From assembly GCA_039817415.1 (NCBI GenBank), contig JBCBVV010000007.1, forward strand, positions 1 to 64,000: a DNA stretch of 64,000 nt. Direction: 5' to 3'. The notes under the pieces were generated by a model that searched no databases, had not been told where the DNA came from, and worked only from the letters and a program-made list of their open reading frames with translations. The number at the start of each line of letters is the position of its first letter. Within the stretch, counting starts at the first letter, position 1. Source of the stretch: JALEFZ01 sp039817415 (GTDB taxonomy: Bacteria > Bacteroidota > Bacteroidia > J057). The translations under genes were made by a program, and so were the position numbers. Positions 26,719 to 36,096 of this stretch are shown one piece after another.

Positions 26719-27984
26719 ATGCAATTCAAGGCTTTGAGATATATTTTACTTTCCGCCATCTTAATTGGCTTCCAATTTTCTTTTGCCCAAGGGCCAACAC
26801 GTTCTGGATCATTCACACCCAAAGAAGACGCTACCCTTTTGCGTCAATTTCCTTGTGGAGGAACCACGGTCTTAGATGTGAATTTTGACGATGAGCAAAT
26901 TCCTACAAACTGGCAAATACTTGATCTTGACGGAGCGACTCCTGCTACCCAAATTCAATTCATCGTTCCAGATGGGGGATGGCAAATTGTAAAAGACTTC
27001 AAGGATACAACCAGCGGAAACCTCATTTTAGCTTCTCCTAGTTGGTATGATACGCGAACTGTATCTGAAGATTGGCTGATTACAGATCTGATTTCAGCTC
27101 TTCCCGGAAACACATGCTTATCATGGTATGCCTACTCCCAGGACCCTTCCTTTGCGGAAACCTATGAGGTCTGGATTACCAATACGGGCTCTACTACCAA
27201 TGATTTTATCTCAAACGGGACGAAATTGCTGACCGTAGAAGGAGAATCAAATGAGTTAAACTACCGCTCGCTTAACCTGAGCGCCTATGCAGGACAGGAT
27301 GTGTACCTGGCTTTCCGACATACTTCAGATGATAAGTTTGTATTGGCACTGGATGACATCAGGTTGGCAGAAGTGGAAACAGTTGACCTAGGCTTGTTTA
27401 GTATTGACGAAATCAGAGCCAAAGCCAATGAGACGATTACCATTACGGGTGCCATTATCAACCAAGGCAGTGATACACTTTCCTTTGATTCAGCTGCTTT
27501 TGAGGTGTTTTACAGCATAGATGCCCAAGATACGTTCCGTTATGCCTTCCCTAGGCTATTTGACCTAGCGCCTAATGATACGATTACTTTTGTACATGAC
27601 AGTTTGTGGATACCCACTGAAAATAAGGTCTTCCGATTGGAATTTTGGATCAATCAGTTCCCTGGAGACAATAACACAGCTAATGATACAATTGGACGCT
27701 GGCAAGGGATAGGTACAGCCACTTCCGTTGGAGACAAATTTGACGATGGCTTTCGGATCTATCCCAACCCTAGTAGTTCAGTCCTAACGGTAGAGTGGGA
27801 GAATATTCTGGAGGAAGTGGAGATCAGAATGATCAATACCATGGGGCAGAAGGTGAAGGCTCCCATCATTCGTTCCACAAACCAAGCTCGGGTAGATGTA
27901 AGTGGGCTACCAAGAGGGCTATACTTTTTACAAATAAGAGAAAATGGCCAATCCCTTGGCCTAAAGAAAATACTTGTCGAATAA
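26719..27984 (+). CDS. Secreted protein with a choice-of-anchor/MAM-like domain and T9SS sorting domain
   Basis: A 421-aa secreted protein. A signal peptide covers residues 1-24 (ending SFAQ). Residues about 45-215 have the cleaved-adhesin/choice-of-anchor J pattern (DEQIPTNWQILDLDG, DWLITDLIS, AFRHTSDDKFVLALDDI). This is a jelly-roll fold often found in surface adhesins and peptidases. Residues about 225-325 form a CARDB-like Ig module (ANETITITGAIINQGSDTL). The last 80 residues are a type A T9SS sorting domain: YPNPSSSVLTV, MINTMGQKV, GLPRGLYFLQIR and a basic end. The likely location is the cell surface or medium. No catalytic motif was found. Confidence 0.85.
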   Translation: MQFKALRYILLSAILIGFQFSFAQGPTRSGSFTPKEDATLLRQFPCGGTTVLDVNFDDEQIPTNWQILDLDGATPATQIQFIVPDGGWQIVKDFKDTTSGNLILASPSWYDTRTVSEDWLITDLISALPGNTCLSWYAYSQDPSFAETYEVWITNTGSTTNDFISNGTKLLTVEGESNELNYRSLNLSAYAGQDVYLAFRHTSDDKFVLALDDIRLAEVETVDLGLFSIDEIRAKANETITITGAIINQGSDTLSFDSAAFEVFYSIDAQDTFRYAFPRLFDLAPNDTITFVHDSLWIPTENKVFRLEFWINQFPGDNNTANDTIGRWQGIGTATSVGDKFDDGFRIYPNPSSSVLTVEWENILEEVEIRMINTMGQKVKAPIIRSTNQARVDVSGLPRGLYFLQIRENGQSLGLKKILVE

Positions 27985-28003
27985 GCGTTTGACAATCAGT
28001 AGG

Positions 28004-28038
28004 AAGCCTGTATGATTTCGGTCATGCAGGCTTTTTTT
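28004..28038 (+). terminator. Terminator after the T9SS gene
   Basis: A 12-bp stem (aagcctgtatga/tcatgcaggctt with one G-T pair) has a 6-base loop and is followed by T residues. It sits directly against the stop of the convergent WG-repeat gene. Confidence 0.85.
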
Positions 28039-29242
28039 ATTCTGCGGGTTGGGGTTCGATCCAAATGATATCACCATCAGTATCAATGTAGGCAAATTGA
28101 TCGCTGTAATCGTTATGGATAGGGCCTAGGATGACGGGAGCAAGGCCATTTTTGAAAAAACCTGCCCATCTAAACTCATAGCCGGTCAGCATACTTTGAT
28201 TGGGACGCATATAGCCCCAGAGACCTCCGTTCTTAACCGCTGCAAAACCCTCACTGAATCCCCTTGCATCCTCAAAGGCTGGATTGATTTTGAATTTGCC
28301 TTTCAAGTCTATGTATCCCCATTTACCTCCTGCTTCACCGGTTGGCCCCAAGGCTTGAGGGTAGGAGATGGGATTGCCTAGCTTGCTTCCTACAAGAGCT
28401 GGTGCCATGTCTTCACCGAAATGTCCTATCCAGTCAAAGTCCTTTGGTGTCATCGGAGCACCATGTGTATTGATGAGAAGCGTCTTACGTCTTTCTACTT
28501 CATTTGGGTTTTCTCCTTTCCAGTAGGGGCGGACGGTGGCAAAGCCATTCTCGAAGTGATTCAAAATCCTGTATTGGGGCAATTGACGAAGTCCTCGTCT
28601 ATTGATGATCATTTTTTCGTTTTGCTCATTGACCACAAGTGCTCTACCCTGATGGAAATCTGCTGCATACTTGAATTGAGGATAAATAATTACGTTTCCG
28701 AGCGTATCAATGTAACCCCATCTGCCATTCATGTAGACATTGGCTAGGCCGTCGTGGAAGGCGCGGGCAGATTTTATTTTGTTGTTCTGAATTTTGGTAT
28801 TACCCAGACGATCAATATAAACCCACTCATTAGCGGTTCTCACAGCCGCTCTGTTTTCCGAAAATACGTAGCCATCGTGATTGGCCATGGCTAAGGAAGC
28901 TGGGTCGTAGGGGGATCCAACCGTAGGAGGAGAATAATAGATGGGATTGATGGCAAACTCACCGTTCATCTTGATAAATCCCCATTTGCCATCTGTAGGC
29001 ATTCTTCGCTTGTTGAATGTGCCTCCAACATTTACAGCTGCCAATTTTTCACCATAAGGCATAGCATAAGCATATTGAGGAGAAATCACAGCGCTGCCTG
29101 AAGCATCTATGTATCCAAAGGAATAATTATCCCATGCCACGAGGTAAATGTCATCCCGAACCGTACGGCTCTGATTGTTACAGCCCCCTAGGAGGAGGAG
29201 CAAAAATGGGAACAATATCAATCGCTGCATTTCCTTCATCAT
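28037..29242 (-). CDS. WG-repeat lipoprotein
   Basis: A 401-aa lipoprotein: the signal peptide ends LLLGGC and the Cys is at about residue 21. The mature part is a string of WG-type repeats: GSAVISPQYAYA, GKWGFIKMNGEFAINPIY, GRWGYIDTLGNVIIYPQF, GKWGYIDLKGKFKINPAF and GLWGYMRPNQ. Each carries a W/G-Y/F-I(D/K) strand, a G turn and a hydrophobic P-x-[FY] ending. Such repeats form beta structures used for binding in many Bacteroidota surface proteins; ligands are unknown. The gene starts at ATG 29240-29242, or at the next ATG one codon later. It converges with the T9SS gene. Confidence 0.85.
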   Translation of the reverse strand: MMKEMQRLILFPFLLLLLGGCNNQSRTVRDDIYLVAWDNYSFGYIDASGSAVISPQYAYAMPYGEKLAAVNVGGTFNKRRMPTDGKWGFIKMNGEFAINPIYYSPPTVGSPYDPASLAMANHDGYVFSENRAAVRTANEWVYIDRLGNTKIQNNKIKSARAFHDGLANVYMNGRWGYIDTLGNVIIYPQFKYAADFHQGRALVVNEQNEKMIINRRGLRQLPQYRILNHFENGFATVRPYWKGENPNEVERRKTLLINTHGAPMTPKDFDWIGHFGEDMAPALVGSKLGNPISYPQALGPTGEAGGKWGYIDLKGKFKINPAFEDARGFSEGFAAVKNGGLWGYMRPNQSMLTGYEFRWAGFFKNGLAPVILGPIHNDYSDQFAYIDTDGDIIWIEPQPAE

Positions 29243-29296
29243 GCCCTTAATATAGGGAAATGAAAGAATATGAGGAATATCCGACCGGCTGTAGCT

Positions 29297-30109
29297 TTAG
29301 GAAAGTGCTTTTATTCCTTCTAAGAGTCTGGCTTTCTGCGCAGAGGGAAGGCTGTATTTCATCGCTTTAACCTTTTTCTCATCGATATAAATGGCAGTCT
29401 GGCCCTTAAAGTCTTCCTTAAAAGCAGCATTGTAAAGGATGGTCCCTCCTTTTGAGGCTGCAGGGAAAAGTAAGCCAGCCAAGGGCTTAAGAAAGCCTGG
29501 CATTCCACTGCCTTTGGTCATATTGGTTTGATTGAGGCCAGGATTCACGCTGATGATTCTGGCTGTTGGCCATTCTTTTGCCATGTCAAACATCAGCAAG
29601 GTCATGGCAAACTTAGAGAGCATATAAGAACCAATCAGTTTTTTGAAGGAGGTAGGTTTGATAAATTCCTCTACATCAAAATCTTTACGGCTATGCATTC
29701 CGCCTGTTGAGGTGCTGATGATGGTTGGCGCATCGCTTTTTTCTAATAAGACTCTCAACTCGGAGGTTAAGAGATAAGGGGCCAGGGTATTGATCTCGTA
29801 ATGTAATTCATTGCCCTGAGGCGAGTCATACAGACCATCAAGCAATACGCCAGCATTGTTGTATAGGATATCAATTTGATCCCATGAAGTTTTTATTTCT
29901 TCAGCAACGCTTCGAACCTGCTTCTGATCACTCAAATCAGCGAAGAAATAATCTAGCTTGTCATAGTTTCTAATGGCATCAGGCAGCCCTTCCTTGCGCT
30001 TCTCTGATCGCATGATCAAGCCTATGTGATGCCCTTCTTTGACGAGTTGTTTTGTCAATTCGAGTCCGATTCCACTATGTCCTCCCGTTATTAGAATGCG
30101 CTTGCTCAT
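29297..30109 (-). CDS. Short-chain dehydrogenase/reductase
   Basis: A 270-aa NAD(P)-dependent oxidoreductase. The cofactor motif TGGHSGIG follows the first strand (MSKRILITGG), and LYNNAGVL is the NNAG motif. The catalytic triad is present as Ser in STSTGG and the YMLSK pair. Residues IISVNPGLNQTNMT match the loop that closes on the cofactor. The overall sequence resembles the WW-domain oxidoreductase/retinol dehydrogenase-like subgroup, but the substrate is not known. ATG 30107-30109 starts directly before the first strand. It shares orientation with the epimerase-like gene upstream, separated by about 80 bases. Confidence 0.9.
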   Translation of the reverse strand: MSKRILITGGHSGIGLELTKQLVKEGHHIGLIMRSEKRKEGLPDAIRNYDKLDYFFADLSDQKQVRSVAEEIKTSWDQIDILYNNAGVLLDGLYDSPQGNELHYEINTLAPYLLTSELRVLLEKSDAPTIISTSTGGMHSRKDFDVEEFIKPTSFKKLIGSYMLSKFAMTLLMFDMAKEWPTARIISVNPGLNQTNMTKGSGMPGFLKPLAGLLFPAASKGGTILYNAAFKEDFKGQTAIYIDEKKVKAMKYSLPSAQKARLLEGIKALS

Positions 30110-30188
30110 ATGATATGTTTTGAATGCATTCAAAAAGTAGGAATTATTATGAAATCAGGAAATAGAGTATCCTAGAGGATAGTGGATA

Positions 30189-31181
30189 TTAAGGCTTTGC
30201 CTGGATCCTTGATGTGACGAGAGAACGAATCCCTTCTTCAAATGAAATGACATTCTGATACTGTAACTCTTTCCGCGCCTTAGAATCAGAAACGGAAAAT
30301 TCTCTAGCCATTAACCTAATCAGTAGGGGCGGAATAGGAGGACGGGATTTAATTCTGAGTGTTTTCCATAAAAAATCAAAGAAACTAGCCAGTCCTGCTG
30401 CTAGGCCAAGGGGGATTTCTCTATCTCCTGCTTCAACGCCATGAGCCTTGAAAATAGCCTCAAATGAAGTTCGCATACTTCTTCGATCTCCATCTGTTAC
30501 GAAATAGGCGGTTCCCCCTTTTTCCCCATTTTCTATGGCGGCTAGCGTAGCTGCACTTAGGTTATAGACGTGAATAGTACTCAAAATTTGATGGGAGCCA
30601 TCGATCCATACCCAGCTGCCTTTCTTCACCAAATCGAGCATTTCGTCAAGATGATGGTTATCGGGCCCCCAGATAGCTGGTGGCCTCAGGGAAAAGGTCT
30701 GAAAGCCTGGTTCATTGGCTGCTAGGACTGATTTTTCCGCAATGGCTTTTGTCTTGGGATAAAGGGCTTTGGGAAGATCGTCTCCCGCTTCTTCTTCTGA
30801 GAGGTTGATTACAGGGCTTCCTGCTACCACTGGGGCTGCGCTGATGTAAATGAATTTCTTGATGCCCGCTTCCCTAGCCAATTCAAGAAGATGCTTGCTT
30901 GCATCTACGTTGATTTGATAGAATTTCTCTTTTTCATAGTTAAAATCCATGTAGGCGGCAGAATGAACAACATAATCGCAGCTTTCAAGTGCTTCTTGGG
31001 TCGGAATGGAAAGTTGTGTAAGGTCATCTCGTACGGCTATCGCACCCTTGGAGGTAACCTTTGCTGCCGATGCTTCAGAACGTGCCAATGCCATCACCTC
31101 ATAACCTTCTCCTATAAAGAACGAAATCATGTGTTGGCCGACAAAGCCAGATCCACCAGTTATAAAAATCTTGTTACCCAT
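30189..31181 (-). CDS. NAD(P)-dependent epimerase/dehydratase-family protein
   Basis: A 330-aa extended SDR enzyme. The Rossmann motif is TGGSGFVGQH at the N-terminus, after the start ATG 31179-31181 (MGNKIFITGG). The YxxxK catalytic pair lies in ALYPKTKAIAEK, and RPPAIWGPDN is the substrate-loop motif. The sequence resembles 3-beta-hydroxysteroid dehydrogenase/dihydroflavonol reductase-type members rather than sugar epimerases. An action on a steroid-, isoprenoid- or flavonol-like alcohol is conceivable but not shown. It may be co-transcribed with the SDR gene downstream. Confidence 0.85.
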   Translation of the reverse strand: MGNKIFITGGSGFVGQHMISFFIGEGYEVMALARSEASAAKVTSKGAIAVRDDLTQLSIPTQEALESCDYVVHSAAYMDFNYEKEKFYQINVDASKHLLELAREAGIKKFIYISAAPVVAGSPVINLSEEEAGDDLPKALYPKTKAIAEKSVLAANEPGFQTFSLRPPAIWGPDNHHLDEMLDLVKKGSWVWIDGSHQILSTIHVYNLSAATLAAIENGEKGGTAYFVTDGDRRSMRTSFEAIFKAHGVEAGDREIPLGLAAGLASFFDFLWKTLRIKSRPPIPPLLIRLMAREFSVSDSKARKELQYQNVISFEEGIRSLVTSRIQAKP

Positions 31182-31276
31182 AACTATCTGTTGATTGTAT
31201 GGAAACAAAATTGCGTATACATTTTAGGGGATTTTAATCGATAAAGTCAAAATTTTACCCGAAAAGGACAGGAAGT

Positions 31277-31807
31277 TTAGTTTTCTCCTTGGGCGGTGAG
31301 CTTTCTTTGGTATTTCCTAAGCCACTTGATATTCAATTCCTCGATGACCATCAAGTGCTTACAGATGTTGGTCCAATAGACTTCAGGTCCAGCTGGGAAG
31401 GTGACATGGTCCGACCTGTTCCACATATATGATTTGGGATTGAGGTATAAAACCGTGTTTGTTCCTCTTTTTAATTGAAGGCCGCAGTCCCCACCACCTA
31501 CGCCTGTATAAATGGATAAAATAGTCGAAGAGATTTTTCCAAACAGAACCTCCTTGACCTCTACTTGGTAATGGGTTAGAAATAAGGTGTACAGATGAGC
31601 TTGGGAAGGATCAAACCCGGTATTAGGATCGTAAAAAGCCGAGTCTAATACTTGAACACGCTCTTTCGAGAGAATCTCCCCAATTACAATCAATTCAGAG
31701 GTAGCCAGCACATCTTTAAGACTGATATTGTCTATACAACTACAGGCCGAAACAGGCTTAAAAAGTAAGAAGAGTCCCAAGGTGAGAACAACAAGCAAAC
31801 CTTTCAT
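31277..31807 (-). CDS. Secreted NTR/TIMP-like protein of unknown function
   Basis: A 176-aa exported protein. The signal peptide (1-21) ends in VSACSC. The mature N-terminus begins with CSC and the stretch ATSELIVIGEILS, followed later by YQVEVKEVLFG. This pattern is shared with netrin-like (NTR/TIMP) OB-fold domains. Further Cys residues (GGDCGLQL and TNICKHL) would pair with the first two. These domains in bacteria are of unknown function, so inhibition of proteases is not implied. It is a single gene in the same direction as the SDR pair, about 95 bases upstream of them. Confidence 0.65.
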   Translation of the reverse strand: MKGLLVVLTLGLFLLFKPVSACSCIDNISLKDVLATSELIVIGEILSKERVQVLDSAFYDPNTGFDPSQAHLYTLFLTHYQVEVKEVLFGKISSTILSIYTGVGGGDCGLQLKRGTNTVLYLNPKSYMWNRSDHVTFPAGPEVYWTNICKHLMVIEELNIKWLRKYQRKLTAQGEN

Positions 31808-32030
31808 GGAATAGGGGGATTGGTAGAGTTGGAGGTTAAGGGAAGTTTAAAATGAAATATCCTGAAAATTTGGGTGAGAGTCCATTCATCCCCAACTTTT
31901 TCTGTCTTACCTATTTGCGTAGTATTAAATTTTCAGGAGGAAGGAATTAATTATATGAAAGAAAGTAGATGTTTTTATAAATTACCTTTTATCAGACCTA
32001 TTGTTTCACCCCTATTAATGAAAAGCATCC

Positions 32031-35000
32031 ATGCACGAAACCACATCTACTTCTGCCTTCACCCAAAGGCGAAAAATCTTATTTTTATCCCTTATTGTAC
32101 TGATCTGTGGAGTCGCCTTTATTCCACTTGTAGTTGCTCCTCCCGGACTCACAACAGCTGAGCCAGTTGGTGCTTACATGAACGGCGTTTTTCCAACTGT
32201 AGCCCCTTCAGAGGAGGTGACCTATGAAGCAGTTTTTCCAAATCTTACCTTTAATAGTCCACTTACATGGGCCATGCATCCCAGTAAGGATACAATCTTC
32301 CTAGGGCAGCGAGACGGGGAAATTTTCTGGTTTGAGAATGACCAAAACACCATCAGCAAACATCCCTTCCTTGACCTCTCTAATGATGTAGGAGTAGTAT
32401 GGGATGGAGGGTTTTTAGGAATGGCGATGCATCCTAACTTTGGACAAGCAGGAATGCCAGGACGAAATTATTTTTATGTTTTCTTTTCTAGTCCTGATCA
32501 GAATGGATTGAATGATTCTCCGACGGCTCAACCCTGTCCTGAGTCATCTATTTTCGACGGATCTTACTTGAGACTGTGCCGTTTTGAGGTTCAAGACGGA
32601 ACCCTTAATGTCCTTCCAAACTCCAAGTTGGACATGTTCAAGATTCGTCTATATAACTCGACCCATAGAGGAGGAGGAATGGTCTTTGGGACAGATGGTT
32701 TCTTATACTTGACCATTGGGGATCAAGCACAACATTCTACCGCACAAACTATGGACAACAACCTCGATGGAGGTGTGATGAGGTTGGATGTCAACATGGA
32801 CCCTACAAAAAGCCATGCACCCACCTATCTCATGCCTAAAGATCCACGAGGTCCTGATGAAATAAGTGGGCAGGGATATTGGATTCCCAATGACAATCCT
32901 TTCGTGGGGCAAGCCAATACCTTCGAGGAATACTACACCATAGGGCACAGGAATCCTCACCGAATGACAATGGACAAAGTAACTGGTCTTATGTATATCG
33001 GTGAAATTGGTTCGAGCAAGCATGAAGAAATCAACGTGGTACAAAAAGGCCATAATTATGGTTGGCCTGTTTGGGAGGCGACCGCTGCCCACAACAGATG
33101 TACCTCAACCTTGAACCCATTGAGCCCTAATCATACCTTGCCGCTAACTTTCTGGCCTCGTTCTGAAGCCAATTCTATTACTGGAGGATATGTGTATCGA
33201 GGAAGCAAGGTAGCTAGCTTGTATGGGAAGTATCTTGCCGCAGATTATGGAAATGGAGAAGAAGTATGGTCAATTGATATCAATACAGGTGCTTATGAAC
33301 AGCTTTTTTCTTTTGCACCAAGGGATATCATCTCCTTTGGGGAAGACCACGAAGGTGAGCTTTACCTGATGAAGCTTGGAAATAACGTTTCCCTGTATAC
33401 CCTGACTACCCCTTCTTCAGGTCAACCCTTACCCCCAGCCACCTTATCTGCAACAGGAGCCTTTACCAATTTGGCTAGTATGACACCTGCTCCTGGGCTG
33501 GTTCCCTATGACATGGTGGAGTCTTTCTGGTCGGATCATGCCAACAAGCAGCGATGGATGGTAGTTCCTAATGATGGTACCTATGATAGCCCCGCCGAAC
33601 AAATTTCCTTCTCCGAAGATGGGGAATGGCAAGCTCCTCATGGTACCGTATTTATCAAGCACTTTGAGTTGCCTATGGATGAGACGAATCCATCCATAAC
33701 AAGAAGGTTAGAGACTCGCTTTACGATCATTGATGAAAATGGAGAAGCCTATGGTTTGACTTATAGGTGGAGGGCCGATATGAGCGATGCTGACTTATTG
33801 GAAAGTGACATGGATGAATTGTTCACCATTGCTACCGCAACAGGAACTAGAGATCAGATTTGGCACTATCCTTCGAGATCAGAGTGCTTGACGTGCCATA
33901 CTGATGTTGTAAATGGGATCTTAGGTCCTAAAACGCGCTACCTCAATAAGGATTTTACCTACCCTTCGACTGGTTTGACTTCCAATCAGCTCATTACCCT
34001 TAGTTCCTTGGGTATATTAGATGCGACCATTGGGCAAACGGAAGTAGATAATTATTTGACTTCCGTCGCAAAAGACGATCCAACTGCTTCTTTGGAAGAT
34101 AGGGCAAGATCATATCTCGACTTGAACTGTGGGTACTGTCATAGGCCTGGAACTGGAAATAGAGGGATATTTGATGCCAGGTTAAGTACCGACTTAGCGA
34201 GCACTAATTTCTTCACCAACTTCCTGAATGAAAGCCTTGGTTTGCCCGATGAGCACATTATCAAGAAGGGAGATACGGCAAGTTCTGTCCTGTACAAGCG
34301 GATTCACAGTAACAATCCATCTATCATGATGCCTCCTTTGGCCAAGAATGAAATAGATGTGGAGGGTTCAGCCCTGATTGCCGAATGGATCATGAGCTTA
34401 GATAGCCTGGATAGAATCGCGATGGGCGAACAGGGAACTGCTCAAGCGGATCATGAGTGGACGGTTGTTAACCTGCAGAGAACCTATACCGATCCTGTTG
34501 TGGTAGCTGGTGCCCCATCTTTTGAAGGGGGGAATCAGTCTACTGTTCGGGTACGTAATGTAACGGGCAACAGCTTTGAGGTTAGAATTGATGAGTGGGA
34601 ATGTTTGGATGAATGGCATGTGGTAGAGACTATCCCTTACATGGTGATGGAAGAAGGGGTATATACGCTTGCCAATGGCAAAAAAATCATGGCTGGTCAT
34701 GTAAATGCCATCAACACCAGTTGGCAAACGCATACCTTCCCAGATACCTTTGACTACGAACCTATTGTATTGGCCCAGTGTGTGACGGAAAATGAGGTGG
34801 AAGCTGTGAATGTCCGCATTGATGAAAACAATACTGACACCCTGCAATTCCGAATTAAACTGAAAGAGCAGGACAAGGCCACAGGTGGACATGCAGACGA
34901 ACAAGTTAGTTGGATCGCCATTGAGCCAGGAAGCTATAGTTTGACGGGTAAGTTTGAAGCAGGAAATACGGGTCGTCAGACCAAGCACAATTGGAAGGCT

Positions 35001-36044
35001 ATCAACTTTACCCAGACTTATGGAGCAAATGCGGTCTTTATTGGTGAAATGGGCTCTGAATATGGAGGAGATGCTGCTGCCTTGCGCTACCGAAACCTAG
35101 GAACTTCTGGTGTAGAGGTAAAGGTGGAAGAAGAAAAATGTGGGGATTCCGAACTGAATCATACCACGGAAGAGGTACATTACCTTGTATTTGATGAGCC
35201 TGGTTTGATCTTGGTGGAAGATACTTCTACTGCTGAACCAAGTCCTTGTATCGCCAGCGGTCAAATTCTGATGGAACGTTGGGACAACATTGGGGGAGGC
35301 GTAACTGTGGACCTAATCCCAACGGGTACAACGCCAAGTAATACACAAATGATCTCTGCCTTTGAAATGCCCGTGAACACAGGAGACAATTACGGTGTCA
35401 GGATTCGTGGTTACCTCTGCCCACCAGAAACGGGTAACTATACCTTCTGGATTTCCTCTGATGATTATGGAGAAGTCTGGTTGAGTACAGATGAAAATCC
35501 TTTTCATACTACCAAAATAGCACACGTTCCTGGCTGGACTAGCTCTAGGCAATGGACCAAGTACCCAGAACAACAGTCTGCACCCGTCTACTTGGAAGCA
35601 GGTAAAGCTTATTATGTTGAGGCACTGGTGAAGGAACAAGGCGGCGGAGATAACCTGGCCGTGGGTTGGACCTTGCCAAGTGGTGGAGATGAAAGGCCTA
35701 TTTCAGGAGCTTATCTGGCTCCATACACTGGCTTAACGCCATCTACACCTGCTCGTCAGGCTCAGCCTGTTGTAGAACAGACGGTAGAAAATTCCGCGAA
35801 AATTTATCCTAACCCCTTGGGTAGCGAAAGGATGATGAAGATTGAGCTGGAGTTAATGGAACAGCAAGAAGTCAAGGTAGATGTGTATAACCTAAGTGGA
35901 CAATTGATATTCTCTAGGTATCAAAATCTGAATGGTGGATCGCAGAAGATGGAAATATCAGCCTACGAATGGCCACATGGAATGTACATCGTCAAAGTTC
36001 GTGGGAAAAACTGGAGCGAAAGCGCAAAAATACGCGTTCAGTAG
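32031..36044 (+). CDS. Multidomain secreted PQQ-type sugar dehydrogenase with cytochrome c, lectin-like, PA14 and T9SS domains
   Basis: A 1337-aa protein exported through an N-terminal signal (about residues 14-38). Residues about 65-470 match the glucose/sorbosone dehydrogenase beta-propeller: FLGMAMHPNF, TIGHRNPHRM and the GHNYGWPV motif that contacts the PQQ cofactor. The next region has two haem c sites, CLTCH (C619) and CGYCH (C700), and resembles diheme c-type cytochromes of the SO2930 kind. Two related repeats of about 130 residues (roughly 800-1070) look like a carbohydrate-binding module. A PA14 domain follows (about 1085-1245, with YTFWISSDDYGEVWL). A type A T9SS sorting domain closes the protein (YPNPLGSE). 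It would oxidise a sugar or alcohol at the cell surface and pass electrons through its own haems. Confidence 0.85.
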   Translation: MHETTSTSAFTQRRKILFLSLIVLICGVAFIPLVVAPPGLTTAEPVGAYMNGVFPTVAPSEEVTYEAVFPNLTFNSPLTWAMHPSKDTIFLGQRDGEIFWFENDQNTISKHPFLDLSNDVGVVWDGGFLGMAMHPNFGQAGMPGRNYFYVFFSSPDQNGLNDSPTAQPCPESSIFDGSYLRLCRFEVQDGTLNVLPNSKLDMFKIRLYNSTHRGGGMVFGTDGFLYLTIGDQAQHSTAQTMDNNLDGGVMRLDVNMDPTKSHAPTYLMPKDPRGPDEISGQGYWIPNDNPFVGQANTFEEYYTIGHRNPHRMTMDKVTGLMYIGEIGSSKHEEINVVQKGHNYGWPVWEATAAHNRCTSTLNPLSPNHTLPLTFWPRSEANSITGGYVYRGSKVASLYGKYLAADYGNGEEVWSIDINTGAYEQLFSFAPRDIISFGEDHEGELYLMKLGNNVSLYTLTTPSSGQPLPPATLSATGAFTNLASMTPAPGLVPYDMVESFWSDHANKQRWMVVPNDGTYDSPAEQISFSEDGEWQAPHGTVFIKHFELPMDETNPSITRRLETRFTIIDENGEAYGLTYRWRADMSDADLLESDMDELFTIATATGTRDQIWHYPSRSECLTCHTDVVNGILGPKTRYLNKDFTYPSTGLTSNQLITLSSLGILDATIGQTEVDNYLTSVAKDDPTASLEDRARSYLDLNCGYCHRPGTGNRGIFDARLSTDLASTNFFTNFLNESLGLPDEHIIKKGDTASSVLYKRIHSNNPSIMMPPLAKNEIDVEGSALIAEWIMSLDSLDRIAMGEQGTAQADHEWTVVNLQRTYTDPVVVAGAPSFEGGNQSTVRVRNVTGNSFEVRIDEWECLDEWHVVETIPYMVMEEGVYTLANGKKIMAGHVNAINTSWQTHTFPDTFDYEPIVLAQCVTENEVEAVNVRIDENNTDTLQFRIKLKEQDKATGGHADEQVSWIAIEPGSYSLTGKFEAGNTGRQTKHNWKAINFTQTYGANAVFIGEMGSEYGGDAAALRYRNLGTSGVEVKVEEEKCGDSELNHTTEEVHYLVFDEPGLILVEDTSTAEPSPCIASGQILMERWDNIGGGVTVDLIPTGTTPSNTQMISAFEMPVNTGDNYGVRIRGYLCPPETGNYTFWISSDDYGEVWLSTDENPFHTTKIAHVPGWTSSRQWTKYPEQQSAPVYLEAGKAYYVEALVKEQGGGDNLAVGWTLPSGGDERPISGAYLAPYTGLTPSTPARQAQPVVEQTVENSAKIYPNPLGSERMMKIELELMEQQEVKVDVYNLSGQLIFSRYQNLNGGSQKMEISAYEWPHGMYIVKVRGKNWSESAKIRVQ

Positions 36045-36066
36045 ATAAGTTGAGTTATAAGGAGAA

Positions 36067-36096
36067 AAGGGCTGCCTTAGGGTGGCCCTTTTTTTA
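36067..36096 (+). terminator. Terminator after the dehydrogenase gene
   Basis: A 9-bp stem (agggctgcc/ggtggccct with G-T pairs) has a 4-base loop and is followed by seven T. Confidence 0.85.
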
